In this document: piece after piece, positions 28,517-37,388 of the stretch
Layout of the letters: the number at the start of each line of letters is the position of its first letter
How positions within the stretch are numbered: the stretch's first letter is position 1
NCBI GenBank assembly: GCA_018267705.1
Contig: JAFDXX010000023.1
Location: 124,001 to 188,000 of the forward strand
Length of the DNA: 64,000 nt
Direction of reading: 5' to 3'
From: Bacteroidota bacterium
Lineage (GTDB): Bacteria; Bacteroidota; Bacteroidia; Chitinophagales; Chitinophagaceae
Position numbers and translations under genes: made by a program
Notes under the pieces: generated by a model
What the model was told of the DNA's origin: nothing
The model's database searches: none
What the model saw: only the letters and a program-made list of their open reading frames with translations

Positions 28517-29295
28517 ACATTGGCTAAGCCTGCTTTCTTTTTTATTGTAAATAAAAATTTGCCCAAATTAGTTTGCAATAAATAAAATAAAATTTTTAAA
28601 CGCATTTGCCATAATCTGCATTTAAGTGAGTAACCAAAATAAGATTCGTACACTTGAATATTTTGTTGTAATGATTGTAAATAATTGTTGCTGCTAACGC
28701 CCGAATTGTCAAACACAATCATTGTTTTATTAATAAATTGATAAGGCTCACTTATTAGTCGGCACATTAAATCATAATCCATTGCAATGGTGTAATTCAA
28801 ATTAAATACTCCTACCCTTTCATAAATTTCTTTTCTTAAAAACCATGTTGGATGTGCAACACTTCTCATGCCTTTATATAATTGTTTTTTATCAAAAGGT
28901 TTTCCTACTTCAATTATTTGTTCGCTGCGTTTTATTCTAATTTTTCCGCTAAGCCATTGCACATCGTTATTATGTTGAAATGCTTTCTCAACTATCGAAA
29001 GTATTGTTGCATCTGCATACACATCTCCACTATTTAATAAATGTATAATTACTCCATTAGCGTTGGCAATACCTTTATTAAAAGCATCAGAAATACCTTT
29101 ATCTCTTTCGGTTATCCATTTTCTGTAATGCGGTTGGGGTGTGCTTTCTAGCCAATTAGCAATAGCAGCAGTTGTAGATCCGTTAATAATCCAATGTTCA
29201 AAAGGTTGTGTTGTTTGCATATCAACACTTGCACAAGTTTTTTGTACATCGGCAAGGTTATTAAAACAAATGGTTATAACAGAAATTAAAGGCAT
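28513..29295 (-). CDS. Glycosyltransferase family 2 protein (WcaA-like)
   Basis: A 260-residue GT-A enzyme. It opens with PLISVITICFNNLADVQKTCAS, has the subfamily signature ERDKGISDAFNKGIANANG, and the metal-site acidic motif is replaced by LLNSGDVYAD, as is usual in this colanic-acid-type GT2 subgroup. The C-terminal part includes WFLRKEIYERVG and NYTIAMDYDLMCRL, the E/D pair expected for a catalytic base. It follows mqnA after 8 nt on the same strand, an odd partner for a menaquinone gene, but its product probably joins the glycan pathway of the neighbouring cluster. Confidence 0.85.
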   Translation of the reverse strand: MPLISVITICFNNLADVQKTCASVDMQTTQPFEHWIINGSTTAAIANWLESTPQPHYRKWITERDKGISDAFNKGIANANGVIIHLLNSGDVYADATILSIVEKAFQHNNDVQWLSGKIRIKRSEQIIEVGKPFDKKQLYKGMRSVAHPTWFLRKEIYERVGVFNLNYTIAMDYDLMCRLISEPYQFINKTMIVFDNSGVSSNNYLQSLQQNIQVYESYFGYSLKCRLWQMRLKILFYLLQTNLGKFLFTIKKKAGLANV

Positions 29296-29303
29296 CGGTT
29301 ATA

Positions 29304-30062
29304 TTATTCATTCAAAAAAATAAAAAACTTTTGTAACGCTTCTTTTTTATCTGCAGTTAATGTGTACGAAATATTTTTAGTATAATATTTTTTCAAATCG
29401 TATGCTGTAAAATTATTTTCTGCTACAATTTCATCAATATGCTGCAAGCCTAAACTATTTGCGTTATTAAATTCATTAATAAAATTTTCGTCTAATTTTT
29501 TATTGGCAACCCATGCAGCAAAAACAAAAGGTAAATTGGTAAAATCTCTCCATGCACTTGCTAAATCATACACGTGTGCAGAAATTTTTCTTTGTTGCAA
29601 AGCTCTATCACCAATTACAACGCCGGCAGTTGTTCCGTTAATATGTTCTCTAAAATCTTCTTTTGCATCTTCAAACACAACATTTGTTTTCCAATAATGT
29701 TTCAATAAAATTTTAGCCAGATTAACTGATGTGTTGCTTTGATAATCTAATAATATTTTTTCAACTTTATGAATTGGTACTTCACTAAACAAACATACAC
29801 TGGCTACTTCATTTTCAGCACCAATACAAAAATCGGTAATAATAAAATGTTCTTTCATTTTAGGAATAACAGCCACCGGAACTAAGCCTACATCAATTTC
29901 ATTATCCAGTAACATAGCCGCAATTTTTGCAGGATAGGCTTCAATTAATTCAATTTTATTTATTAATTCGCTGCGTTTAATTCCGTACAACAAAGGTTTT
30001 GTATTCAAATAACTTACAGCTCCAACTTTTATCTTATTCAATTCATCTAAATTTGCCTGCAA
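29304..30062 (-). CDS. mqnA: Chorismate dehydratase of the futalosine menaquinone pathway
   Basis: MqnA converts chorismate to 3-[(1-carboxyvinyl)oxy]benzoate, the first committed step of the futalosine route to menaquinone. The 252-residue protein has the periplasmic-binding-protein-like fold of the family with the signature VGAVSYLNTKPLLYGI at the N-terminus and EIDVGLVPVAVIPKM, then VIGDRAL and DLASAWRDFTNLPFVFAAWVAN, all diagnostic. No ATG precedes the conserved block: the possible starts are TTG at 30062 or TTG at 30041; the second gives MNKIKVGAVSYLN and fits family length better. Other mqn genes are not in the window. It is followed closely by a GT2 gene. Confidence 0.9.
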   Translation of the reverse strand: MQANLDELNKIKVGAVSYLNTKPLLYGIKRSELINKIELIEAYPAKIAAMLLDNEIDVGLVPVAVIPKMKEHFIITDFCIGAENEVASVCLFSEVPIHKVEKILLDYQSNTSVNLAKILLKHYWKTNVVFEDAKEDFREHINGTTAGVVIGDRALQQRKISAHVYDLASAWRDFTNLPFVFAAWVANKKLDENFINEFNNANSLGLQHIDEIVAENNFTAYDLKKYYTKNISYTLTADKKEALQKFFIFLNE

Positions 30063-30159
30063 AGAAAAAGATTTTTTTGCGAACTGGCTTTAGTTCTTTG
30101 TGCATCTTATGCTACAAAAACGCAAAACAATTTATCACTCATCATTCATAACTTAATAA

Positions 30160-31506
30160 ATGGAACTAAATAATTTAACTGCCATCTCTCCTATTGACGG
30201 GCGTTACCGAAAACAAGTTACTCAATTAGATGAATATTTTTCGGAGTATGCCTTAATAAAATATCGTGTATTGGTTGAAGTAGAGTATTTTATTTTTTTG
30301 GCAGATAAAAATTTTTTCAAACTTTCTTCCAAACAAAAGCATCAATTAAAAGCTATTGTTGCAAATTTTAATTTAACTGATGCAGAACAAATAAAACAAC
30401 TTGAAAGTACTACTAATCACGATGTAAAAGCAGTTGAATATTTTTTAAAAGAACATTTAAATAAAATTGGATTAAGTAGTTTAAAAGAATGGGTGCATTT
30501 TGGTTTAACTTCTCAAGATGTAAATAATACCGCTATCCCATTACTTTGGAAGCATTGTGTAGAATATAATTATTTACCAGAAATAATAAACCTGCACAAT
30601 CATTTACACAGGCTTGCCACACAGTGGAAAAAAATAAGTATGTTGGCTAAAACGCATGGCCAACCTGCATCTCCCACAACATTGGGAAAAGAAATAATGG
30701 TATTTGCCGAACGAATAGAAAATCAAATAAAATTATTTTCAGTAATACCTTTTGCAGCAAAATTTGGCGGAGCAACAGGTAATTTTAATGCACATCATAT
30801 TGCTTTTCCTACAAAAGATTGGGTAAAATTGGGAAATGAATTTGTTGCTAATTATTTGAGTTTGCAACGTATGCAGTTTACTACCCAAATTGAACATTAC
30901 GATAATTTGGCTGCACATTTTGATTGCATTAAAAGAATAAATAATGTATTAATTGATTTATGTAGAGATATTTGGACATACATCAGCATGGAATATTTTA
31001 AACAAAAAACTAAAGCCGGTGAAGTAGGCTCATCGGCAATGCCACATAAAGTAAACCCAATTGATTTTGAAAATGCTGAAGGAAATTTAGGCGTTGCAAA
31101 TGCTTTACTGGAGCATCTTTCAGCAAAATTGCCTATATCAAGATTGCAAAGAGATTTAACTGATAGCACTGTTTTAAGAAATATGGGTGTACCTATTGCA
31201 CATATTTTTATTGCATTAAAATCTTTGCAAAAAGGGTTAGATAAATTAGTATTGAATGAAACTAAAATAAAAGAAGATTTAGATAATAATTGGGCTGTTA
31301 TTGCTGAAGCTATTCAAACAATTTTAAGAAGAGAAAATTATCCAAACCCTTATGAGGCATTAAAAGAATTAACACGTGGTAAAAACACAATTGATAAAAC
31401 TATCATTCATCGTTTTATTAATGAATTAAAAGTTAGTGCTACTATTAAAAAAGAATTAAAAGCTATAACTCCAAAAAATTATGTGGGTGTAACAGCTGTG
31501 TATTAA
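30160..31506 (+). CDS. purB: Adenylosuccinate lyase
   Basis: Cleaves adenylosuccinate to AMP and SAICAR to AICAR in purine synthesis, both releasing fumarate. The 448-residue protein of the fumarase/aspartase superfamily has ISPIDGRYRKQV at the N-terminus, TNHDVKAVEYF, HFGLTSQDVNNTA, KTHGQPASPTTLGKE with the general-acid His, and the mobile signature loop GEVGSSAMPHKVNPIDFENAEGN carrying the catalytic Ser. The layout matches the E. coli PurB-type group (about 456 residues). It appears to be transcribed alone; a 97-nt divergent gap lies between it and mqnA. Assignment is firm. Confidence 0.96.
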   Translation: MELNNLTAISPIDGRYRKQVTQLDEYFSEYALIKYRVLVEVEYFIFLADKNFFKLSSKQKHQLKAIVANFNLTDAEQIKQLESTTNHDVKAVEYFLKEHLNKIGLSSLKEWVHFGLTSQDVNNTAIPLLWKHCVEYNYLPEIINLHNHLHRLATQWKKISMLAKTHGQPASPTTLGKEIMVFAERIENQIKLFSVIPFAAKFGGATGNFNAHHIAFPTKDWVKLGNEFVANYLSLQRMQFTTQIEHYDNLAAHFDCIKRINNVLIDLCRDIWTYISMEYFKQKTKAGEVGSSAMPHKVNPIDFENAEGNLGVANALLEHLSAKLPISRLQRDLTDSTVLRNMGVPIAHIFIALKSLQKGLDKLVLNETKIKEDLDNNWAVIAEAIQTILRRENYPNPYEALKELTRGKNTIDKTIIHRFINELKVSATIKKELKAITPKNYVGVTAVY

Positions 31507-31561
31507 GAACAACAACATTAAAAATTTTTACTACATTCATAGCATTAACAGCATACATGCT

Positions 31562-33286
31562 ATGAGAAAAATTATACTTATTTGCAGTTTACTATTTCAA
31601 ACTGCTATTGCACAAAACGGTAAACCATCTGATACGTATTATTATACTAGTGAAGTACAACCTTTAATGGCAACGTATAGTGCTGATAAAGGGAATCTTA
31701 CACGTTTTTATACCATAACTAATTCGCCTGAAAGAAGAGAACGCTTAACTCAACTCTGCAACGATTATATTAAACAACTGCAGCAATTAGATTTTGATAA
31801 AATGAAAACCTCATCGCAGGTTGATTATATTTTATTTCAACGTCAGTTAAATAATGAATTACGTTTATTCAATATTGAAGCAACTGAATTTAATCAAATA
31901 AAAAAATACATTCCTTTTGCTGATAGTATTTATGCTTATGAAAAACTTCGCAGGCGTGGAACTTATTTGCATAGCGAGCAAATGGCACATTCTTTATTCA
32001 ATATTAATCAACAAATCCAATCTCTATCAAAACAGCTTAATAAAGAATCTTTAATAGATATGCCTTTAGCCTTATATGCAGAAGCAACTGTAAAAGGATT
32101 ACAAAATGCACTAAAATCTGTATATGATTTTTATTATGGATACGATCCTCAATTTACATGGTGGGTTGCAAAACCTTATCATGTTATTGATAGCAGTTTA
32201 TCTGTTTATGCTATGCAATTAAAAAGCAAAGGCAATAAGGCAACTTTGCAAAAAGATGATGGTAGTGGTATTGTAGGAAATCCTATTGGCAGAGAAGAAT
32301 TAATACGCCAATTGCAATATGAATTTATTCCATATTCTCCCGAAGAATTAATAAATATTGCCAACAAAGAATTTGCTTGGTGTGATGAAGAAATGCTGAA
32401 AGCCTCACGAGAATTGGGTTTTGGAGATAACTGGAAAGCTGCATTAGAAAAAGTAAAACAAACTTATGTACCCGAAGGGCATCAACCGGAAATGATTATG
32501 AACCTATACAATCAGTCGGTTAATTTTATTAAACAACATGATTTAGTTACGATTCCACCATTGGCAGAAGAAACATGGAGAATGATAATGATGAGCCCAC
32601 GACAACAATTAGTAAGTCCATTTTTTTTAGGTGGAGAAACTTTATTAATTGCTTACCCAACTTTTACAATGGATGATGATGCAAAGATGATGAGTATGAG
32701 AGGAAATAATCCGCATTTTTCAAGAGCAACTGTACATCATGAATTAATTGCCGGTCATGGTTTACAACAGTTTATGAATAACCGATATAAAAGCTATAGA
32801 AATTTCTTCACACCATTTTGGACAGAAGGTTGGAGTTTATATTGGGAATTTATTTTATGGGATTTAAAATTTCCGCGTAATGCAGAAGATAAAATTGGTA
32901 TGTTGTTTTGGAGAATGCATCGTTGTGCAAGAATTATATTTTCACTCAATTATCATTTAGGAAACTGGACACCACAACAATGTATTGATTTTTTGGTTGA
33001 ACGTGTTGGGCATGAAAGAGCCAATGCCGAAGGTGAAGTAAGAAGAAGTTTTACCGGTGGCTACGGGCCATTGTATCAATTAGCATATATGACCGGGGCC
33101 TTTCAATTTTATGCATTAAAAAAAGAATTGGTTGATAGTGGTAAAATGAGTTATAAACAATTTCATGATGCCATCTTAAAAGAAAACAATATTCCAATTG
33201 AATTGTTGCGTGCTATTCTTATGCATCAAAAATTAAAAAGAGATTATACAACCAATTGGAAATTTTATGGTAATCCTATGAATTGA
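31562..33286 (+). CDS. Secreted DUF885-family peptidase-like protein
   Basis: A 574-residue exported protein: signal peptide 1-18 (MRKIILICSLLFQTAIAQ) then a long helical DUF885 domain. The metal-binding-like motif is H393-E394-L-I-A-G-H399 (HHELIAGHGLQQF), followed about 20 residues later by FWTEGWSLYWEF with a candidate third ligand Glu, as in gluzincin-like members of this family. The usual family form is HEAxPGH, so the Pro is replaced by Ala here while all likely ligands stay. DUF885 proteins are poorly characterised putative carboxypeptidases. The gene stands 55 nt after purB and its product is probably periplasmic. Confidence 0.83.
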   Translation: MRKIILICSLLFQTAIAQNGKPSDTYYYTSEVQPLMATYSADKGNLTRFYTITNSPERRERLTQLCNDYIKQLQQLDFDKMKTSSQVDYILFQRQLNNELRLFNIEATEFNQIKKYIPFADSIYAYEKLRRRGTYLHSEQMAHSLFNINQQIQSLSKQLNKESLIDMPLALYAEATVKGLQNALKSVYDFYYGYDPQFTWWVAKPYHVIDSSLSVYAMQLKSKGNKATLQKDDGSGIVGNPIGREELIRQLQYEFIPYSPEELINIANKEFAWCDEEMLKASRELGFGDNWKAALEKVKQTYVPEGHQPEMIMNLYNQSVNFIKQHDLVTIPPLAEETWRMIMMSPRQQLVSPFFLGGETLLIAYPTFTMDDDAKMMSMRGNNPHFSRATVHHELIAGHGLQQFMNNRYKSYRNFFTPFWTEGWSLYWEFILWDLKFPRNAEDKIGMLFWRMHRCARIIFSLNYHLGNWTPQQCIDFLVERVGHERANAEGEVRRSFTGGYGPLYQLAYMTGAFQFYALKKELVDSGKMSYKQFHDAILKENNIPIELLRAILMHQKLKRDYTTNWKFYGNPMN

Positions 33287-33292
33287 TAATTA

Positions 33293-34312
33293 TTAAATCA
33301 TTGTTATTCCTAAACCTTCGTTTCCTTTTATAGTTACAGCTCCGTTGTTGTAAGATAAGCCTGTGGCAATATCTTCATTTAATAATAATGGGCCATCAAT
33401 ATCTACTTCATCTAATTGAGGGAGAAAGTGGGCAATGGCTGCCGAGCCAACTGTACATTCGTTCATACTGCCCATCATTACTTTCATGTTTAATTCTCTT
33501 GCATGTTTAATCATTCGCAATGCAGGTGTAATGCCACTGCATTTGGTTAGTTTAATATTTATGCCATGAAAATGTTGAAAGCATTTATCTACATCAGCTT
33601 CTGTTACACAACTCTCATCGGCATATAAAGGCAAAGGCGATTTTTTAAATAAAATTTTCATCCCATCCCAATCGTTTTTGGGTAATGGTTGTTCTATAAA
33701 TTCAACACCCAATGTTTTTAATTGTATAATTTTTTCTAATGCTTCATCAACATTCCAGCCTGCATTGGCATCAATTCTCAATTTTGCATTTGTATGTTTT
33801 CGAAGTGCTTTTACAATTTCAATATCTTCTGCGGTGCCTAATTTTATTTTATAAATAGGCCACGGTTTTGCATTCATTTTCTCTACCATTTTATCAATAG
33901 TATCTATGCCAATAGTATAATCAGTTAATGGAAGGTTGTTCCATTTAGTTTGCCACATTTCATATAATAATTTTTTCTCCATTTTGCCGGCTAAATCCCA
34001 GCCGGCAATATCTAAAGCACAAACTAAAAATGGATTATCCGGAAAAAGGTGATGCAAAAAATGCCACCAACGTTCAGGTTCGGTAAATGCAAATTTTTCT
34101 ATTACTTGTTTATGTTTTTCAATATCGGCAATCATTTGTTCAACAGTTATGTTATAATAAACTATTGCCGGGGCTTCGCCATAACCAACCCAATTACTTA
34201 ATTGTATAGCAACTATTAGTGATGGTTGGTGTGTTTTTGTTCTTCCGCCTGAAATAGAAAAAGGAAATTGAAAAGGAAGATTTATTTTTTTGTAATGAAT
34301 TTTTAACGCCAT
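33293..34312 (-). CDS. Dipeptide epimerase, enolase superfamily
   Basis: A 339-residue member of the mandelate racemase/muconate lactonizing subgroup, most like L-Ala-D/L-Glu epimerases used in murein peptide recycling. Catalytic residues are visible: the K-x-K acid/base motif in YKIKLG (about 158-163), the metal ligands in LRIDANAGW, EFIEQPL and YADESC, and the second base Lys in INIKLTKCSG; the end has MMGSMNECTVGSAA. The missing residues are none. Exact dipeptide specificity cannot be read reliably. It is transcribed alone on the minus strand, 7 nt convergent with the DUF885 gene. Confidence 0.87.
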   Translation of the reverse strand: MALKIHYKKINLPFQFPFSISGGRTKTHQPSLIVAIQLSNWVGYGEAPAIVYYNITVEQMIADIEKHKQVIEKFAFTEPERWWHFLHHLFPDNPFLVCALDIAGWDLAGKMEKKLLYEMWQTKWNNLPLTDYTIGIDTIDKMVEKMNAKPWPIYKIKLGTAEDIEIVKALRKHTNAKLRIDANAGWNVDEALEKIIQLKTLGVEFIEQPLPKNDWDGMKILFKKSPLPLYADESCVTEADVDKCFQHFHGINIKLTKCSGITPALRMIKHARELNMKVMMGSMNECTVGSAAIAHFLPQLDEVDIDGPLLLNEDIATGLSYNNGAVTIKGNEGLGITMI

Positions 34313-34351
34313 TGTTATGAGAAATAATATTTAATTGAAATTAATAAAACA

Positions 34352-34359
34352 CGAAAGTA
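34352..34359 (-). promoter_or_regulatory. Possible -7 element for the dipeptide epimerase gene
   Basis: TACTTTCG on the minus strand differs from TAnnTTTG at one base and would give a leader of about 35 nt. The 110-nt gap holds nothing else recognisable. Confidence 0.3.
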
Positions 34360-34422
34360 GTAGATAATTATAATTTTGTATTATAAGAATGAAAGCATTA
34401 CATAAGAAATATTTTTTATTTT

Positions 34423-37263
34423 CTACCGGTTGCTGATTGTAATTGCTTGTTTTAATTGTGTATTAAAATTAATTTCTTTCAATAGTTTTTCTAATGGTAA
34501 GTGCATTCTGTACTTCCAATAATTTTTTGGATTTGAAGGAACATTTATACGTTCATCTTCAAAATTTTCTCTTCTTAATTTATCATCTATTCCCATTAAA
34601 TCTTGTAATTGAAAAATGCTCCACATTGCCGGTGAATGAAGGTGTTGCATAATTATCATTTCGCTAATCCATGCTTCACAATGTTGTGGGGCATTGCCTT
34701 GTTTTCCTAATTCATTATTATAAAAATGTTGTGTTGTATTTTTATTTTCTTCCCACCATCCTCTTATTGTGCTCATATCGTGGGTTGAAGGTGTTACTAC
34801 ACTTAAATAAGGTGCATCATTTGGATGGAAAAAATCTTTATGGGCATCTTTAGGCATGCGTTGAATTTCTAAACTTAATAAACCTAATTGTTTCATTACA
34901 ATAGGAACACAAGAAGAAACCAAACCTAAATCTTCTCCACAAACCAACATATTGGTTACACGTTTTAAAGCAGGTAATTTTTGCATTGCTTCTTTTAGCC
35001 AAAAATCATCTTGCCTATGGAAGTAATAGTTTATATATAAATTGTATATCTGTTTTTGTGTTTGCTCGTCAAAATGTTTAAATGATGATGTTGTGTGTAC
35101 GGCAAACCTAAAATGAAATTGTTTTCCTTTTGAGCCTTTTTCTTCAAATAAAATAACATTGCTTATTAAATTAAATAAACCTTCTTTTATTTTTTTGTTT
35201 TTTTTGTTCGTGTCAAGCGTTGCAAAATAAGTTTCAACTTTTTTTTGATTGTTGTATTCAGGTTTTAGAATATATGTATCAAATTCATTATATTTTAAGA
35301 ATTGTTTTTTTACATAGTCTGCATCGTTATCAAACAATTGTAATAAAATATCATCATTAATATAAGGTTGGGTGTATCGATTATAATTGAATGGAATATT
35401 TCTTAAAGAAAATTCTTCAATGTTTACCGGAATGGCAGGAACAAAATGCCCCATTATTCCTTCTACTGCATTGGTAGGGATGCTCCATATTCTAAAAAAA
35501 CCGAGTATATGATCAATTCTAAATGCATCAAAATAATAACTCATTTGTTCAAACCTTTGCTTCCACCATGTATAACCGTCTTCTTTCATTTTTTGCCAGT
35601 TATAAGTTGGGAAGCCCCAGTTTTGCCCTTTTACGGCAAAGTTGTCCGGAGGGGCTCCGGCTTGCATATCCATATTATATAAATCTGGTTGCTGCCAAGC
35701 ATCTGCACTGTTTGGGCAAATACCAATAGGAATATCTCCTTTTATAATAACACCATTTTTATGTGCATATTCGGTAGCTTGTTTTAATTGAAGATGTAAT
35801 TGATATTGAATAAAGAAATGAATTTTTATTGCATCTCCTTTTTCTTCAACTAATGTTTCAATTTCTTTTTCATTAAATGTTTGATGTGTTTTCCATTCAT
35901 TAAAATTTGCAGTTTTATTGGTATCTCTTAAAAAAGAAAAAGCAGCATAGGGAATTAACCATTGTTTATTGCTTTGATAAAATGCTTGATAACTTTTTGA
36001 TGCAAATGTTGTTTTTGAAACTAATGGAAATATTTGTTGAATGAATGTAGTTTTAATTTTCATTACCGCTTCATAATCTACACTGGGTAATGCATTCAAT
36101 CTTTTTCTTTCTGTTTCTAATTTGTTAAATAATGTTTGATATTTTTTTCCTGCAACTTGCTGAAGGTTTAAGTAAAGTGGATGTAATGCAAAGGCAGATA
36201 TTGCTGCGTAGGGATAAGAATCTACCCATGTATTTGTAGCTGTGGTATCATTGATTGGTAAAAGCTGAATTAATTTTAATCCAACTTTTTTATTCCAATC
36301 AACTAATAATTTTATATCTGTAAATTCTCCTACACCAAAATTTTTTTCAGAGCGTAAACTAAAAACAGGAATGGCCACTCCTGCTCCTTTCCATTGTGTT
36401 GCCGGAAGTGCAATAAAACCATTGTTTATTATAACAGTTTTATTTATGCTAGCTTCATCATACAATAATCTGTTATCACCATCTTCATATTTTGTAATGC
36501 GATGCTCTTTTGTATTATAAATTGCATATTTATATGCAACAGGAAAAGTTGTTTTACTTAAATCAACACCTATATAAAAAAAATCGTCATCATTTTTTTT
36601 ATACATTAATAATGGTTGTTCGCTATTCCAGTTTTTTAATGCTTTTGTTGAGCCTGTAATACATACCAATTCATCCTCTTGTAATATGGGTACTTTTATT
36701 TTAAATAGATGTGTTGTTTTTTTTGAGGAAGTGATATTTGTGTTTGTAATTTGATTTAATAAAACTTTTTTAAATGGTTCTGTATAAAAAGAATTTTGAT
36801 AATAACCTGCATAGTTCCATGTATCTTTAATTAATACTTCTTTTGTTTTAAATGCAGTTATATCAAGTACTTTATCATTGCCCCAATCTTGAATAATGCT
36901 TCCGTCTGCATTTCTTAATACATAATTGTAAATAATAGGACTAGTTAAACTAATATTAGTTAGATCTAAAGACACACTCCACCAATCATTATTCAAATAA
37001 TGCATTGCTAAAGCTTTTGACAAATTATTGTTGCCAAATATTTCGTGGTTACCTGTAATAAATAACTCTTGTCCAAATGTTGTATGATAGTTTATTTGAA
37101 AAACTATTGATGTAGTTTTTGTTATTTTTTTTGTACTTATTGTTTTATTTAATTTCTTTTTTATGTGTTGTTTTGATGTAGTATTTTTAACAAGCTTGCC
37201 ATTTGTTTTTGGCAATTTTGGTTGTTTTTTTTGAGAGGTTATTGTATGGTTTTTTGATGCCAT
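34423..37263 (-). CDS. malQ: 4-alpha-glucanotransferase of the DPE2 type with tandem starch-binding domains
   Basis: GH77 disproportionating enzyme that transfers glucosyl or maltosyl units between alpha-1,4-glucans, letting the cell use maltose and maltodextrins. The 946-residue protein begins with a Lys/Thr-rich tail (1-50), then two CBM20-like starch-binding modules (about 52-150 and 185-285). The GH77 barrel follows, containing GVAIPVFSLRSEKNFGVGEF, the nucleophile region FDAFRIDHILGFF, the acid/base in LVCGEDLGLV and the third acid in TPSTHDMSTIRGWW. A long insertion within the barrel is typical of plant DPE2 and its bacterial relatives. I start at ATG 37263; a TTG 51 nt upstream is less likely. 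No neighbouring glucan genes; glycogen genes lie 12-29 kb away. Confidence 0.92.
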   Translation of the reverse strand: MASKNHTITSQKKQPKLPKTNGKLVKNTTSKQHIKKKLNKTISTKKITKTTSIVFQINYHTTFGQELFITGNHEIFGNNNLSKALAMHYLNNDWWSVSLDLTNISLTSPIIYNYVLRNADGSIIQDWGNDKVLDITAFKTKEVLIKDTWNYAGYYQNSFYTEPFKKVLLNQITNTNITSSKKTTHLFKIKVPILQEDELVCITGSTKALKNWNSEQPLLMYKKNDDDFFYIGVDLSKTTFPVAYKYAIYNTKEHRITKYEDGDNRLLYDEASINKTVIINNGFIALPATQWKGAGVAIPVFSLRSEKNFGVGEFTDIKLLVDWNKKVGLKLIQLLPINDTTATNTWVDSYPYAAISAFALHPLYLNLQQVAGKKYQTLFNKLETERKRLNALPSVDYEAVMKIKTTFIQQIFPLVSKTTFASKSYQAFYQSNKQWLIPYAAFSFLRDTNKTANFNEWKTHQTFNEKEIETLVEEKGDAIKIHFFIQYQLHLQLKQATEYAHKNGVIIKGDIPIGICPNSADAWQQPDLYNMDMQAGAPPDNFAVKGQNWGFPTYNWQKMKEDGYTWWKQRFEQMSYYFDAFRIDHILGFFRIWSIPTNAVEGIMGHFVPAIPVNIEEFSLRNIPFNYNRYTQPYINDDILLQLFDNDADYVKKQFLKYNEFDTYILKPEYNNQKKVETYFATLDTNKKNKKIKEGLFNLISNVILFEEKGSKGKQFHFRFAVHTTSSFKHFDEQTQKQIYNLYINYYFHRQDDFWLKEAMQKLPALKRVTNMLVCGEDLGLVSSCVPIVMKQLGLLSLEIQRMPKDAHKDFFHPNDAPYLSVVTPSTHDMSTIRGWWEENKNTTQHFYNNELGKQGNAPQHCEAWISEMIIMQHLHSPAMWSIFQLQDLMGIDDKLRRENFEDERINVPSNPKNYWKYRMHLPLEKLLKEINFNTQLKQAITISNR

Positions 37264-37388
37264 ATTAACTGTTTTACTCTCTTGCGGTGTGGATGTTAAA
37301 TGTTCAAGTAACAAGTAGTTATAGTTTTGAAATGCTAAAATAGTTGTTTAATGTGTAAAAAACACACATTGTATTTTTTTGTTTAAAA

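Noticed and set aside
37350..37370. Inverted repeat AATGTGT/ACACATT with 7-nt loop upstream of malQ
   Set aside because: Only 7 bp and AT-rich; the T run follows it on the plus strand, where no gene precedes it. Not supported as a terminator or operator.
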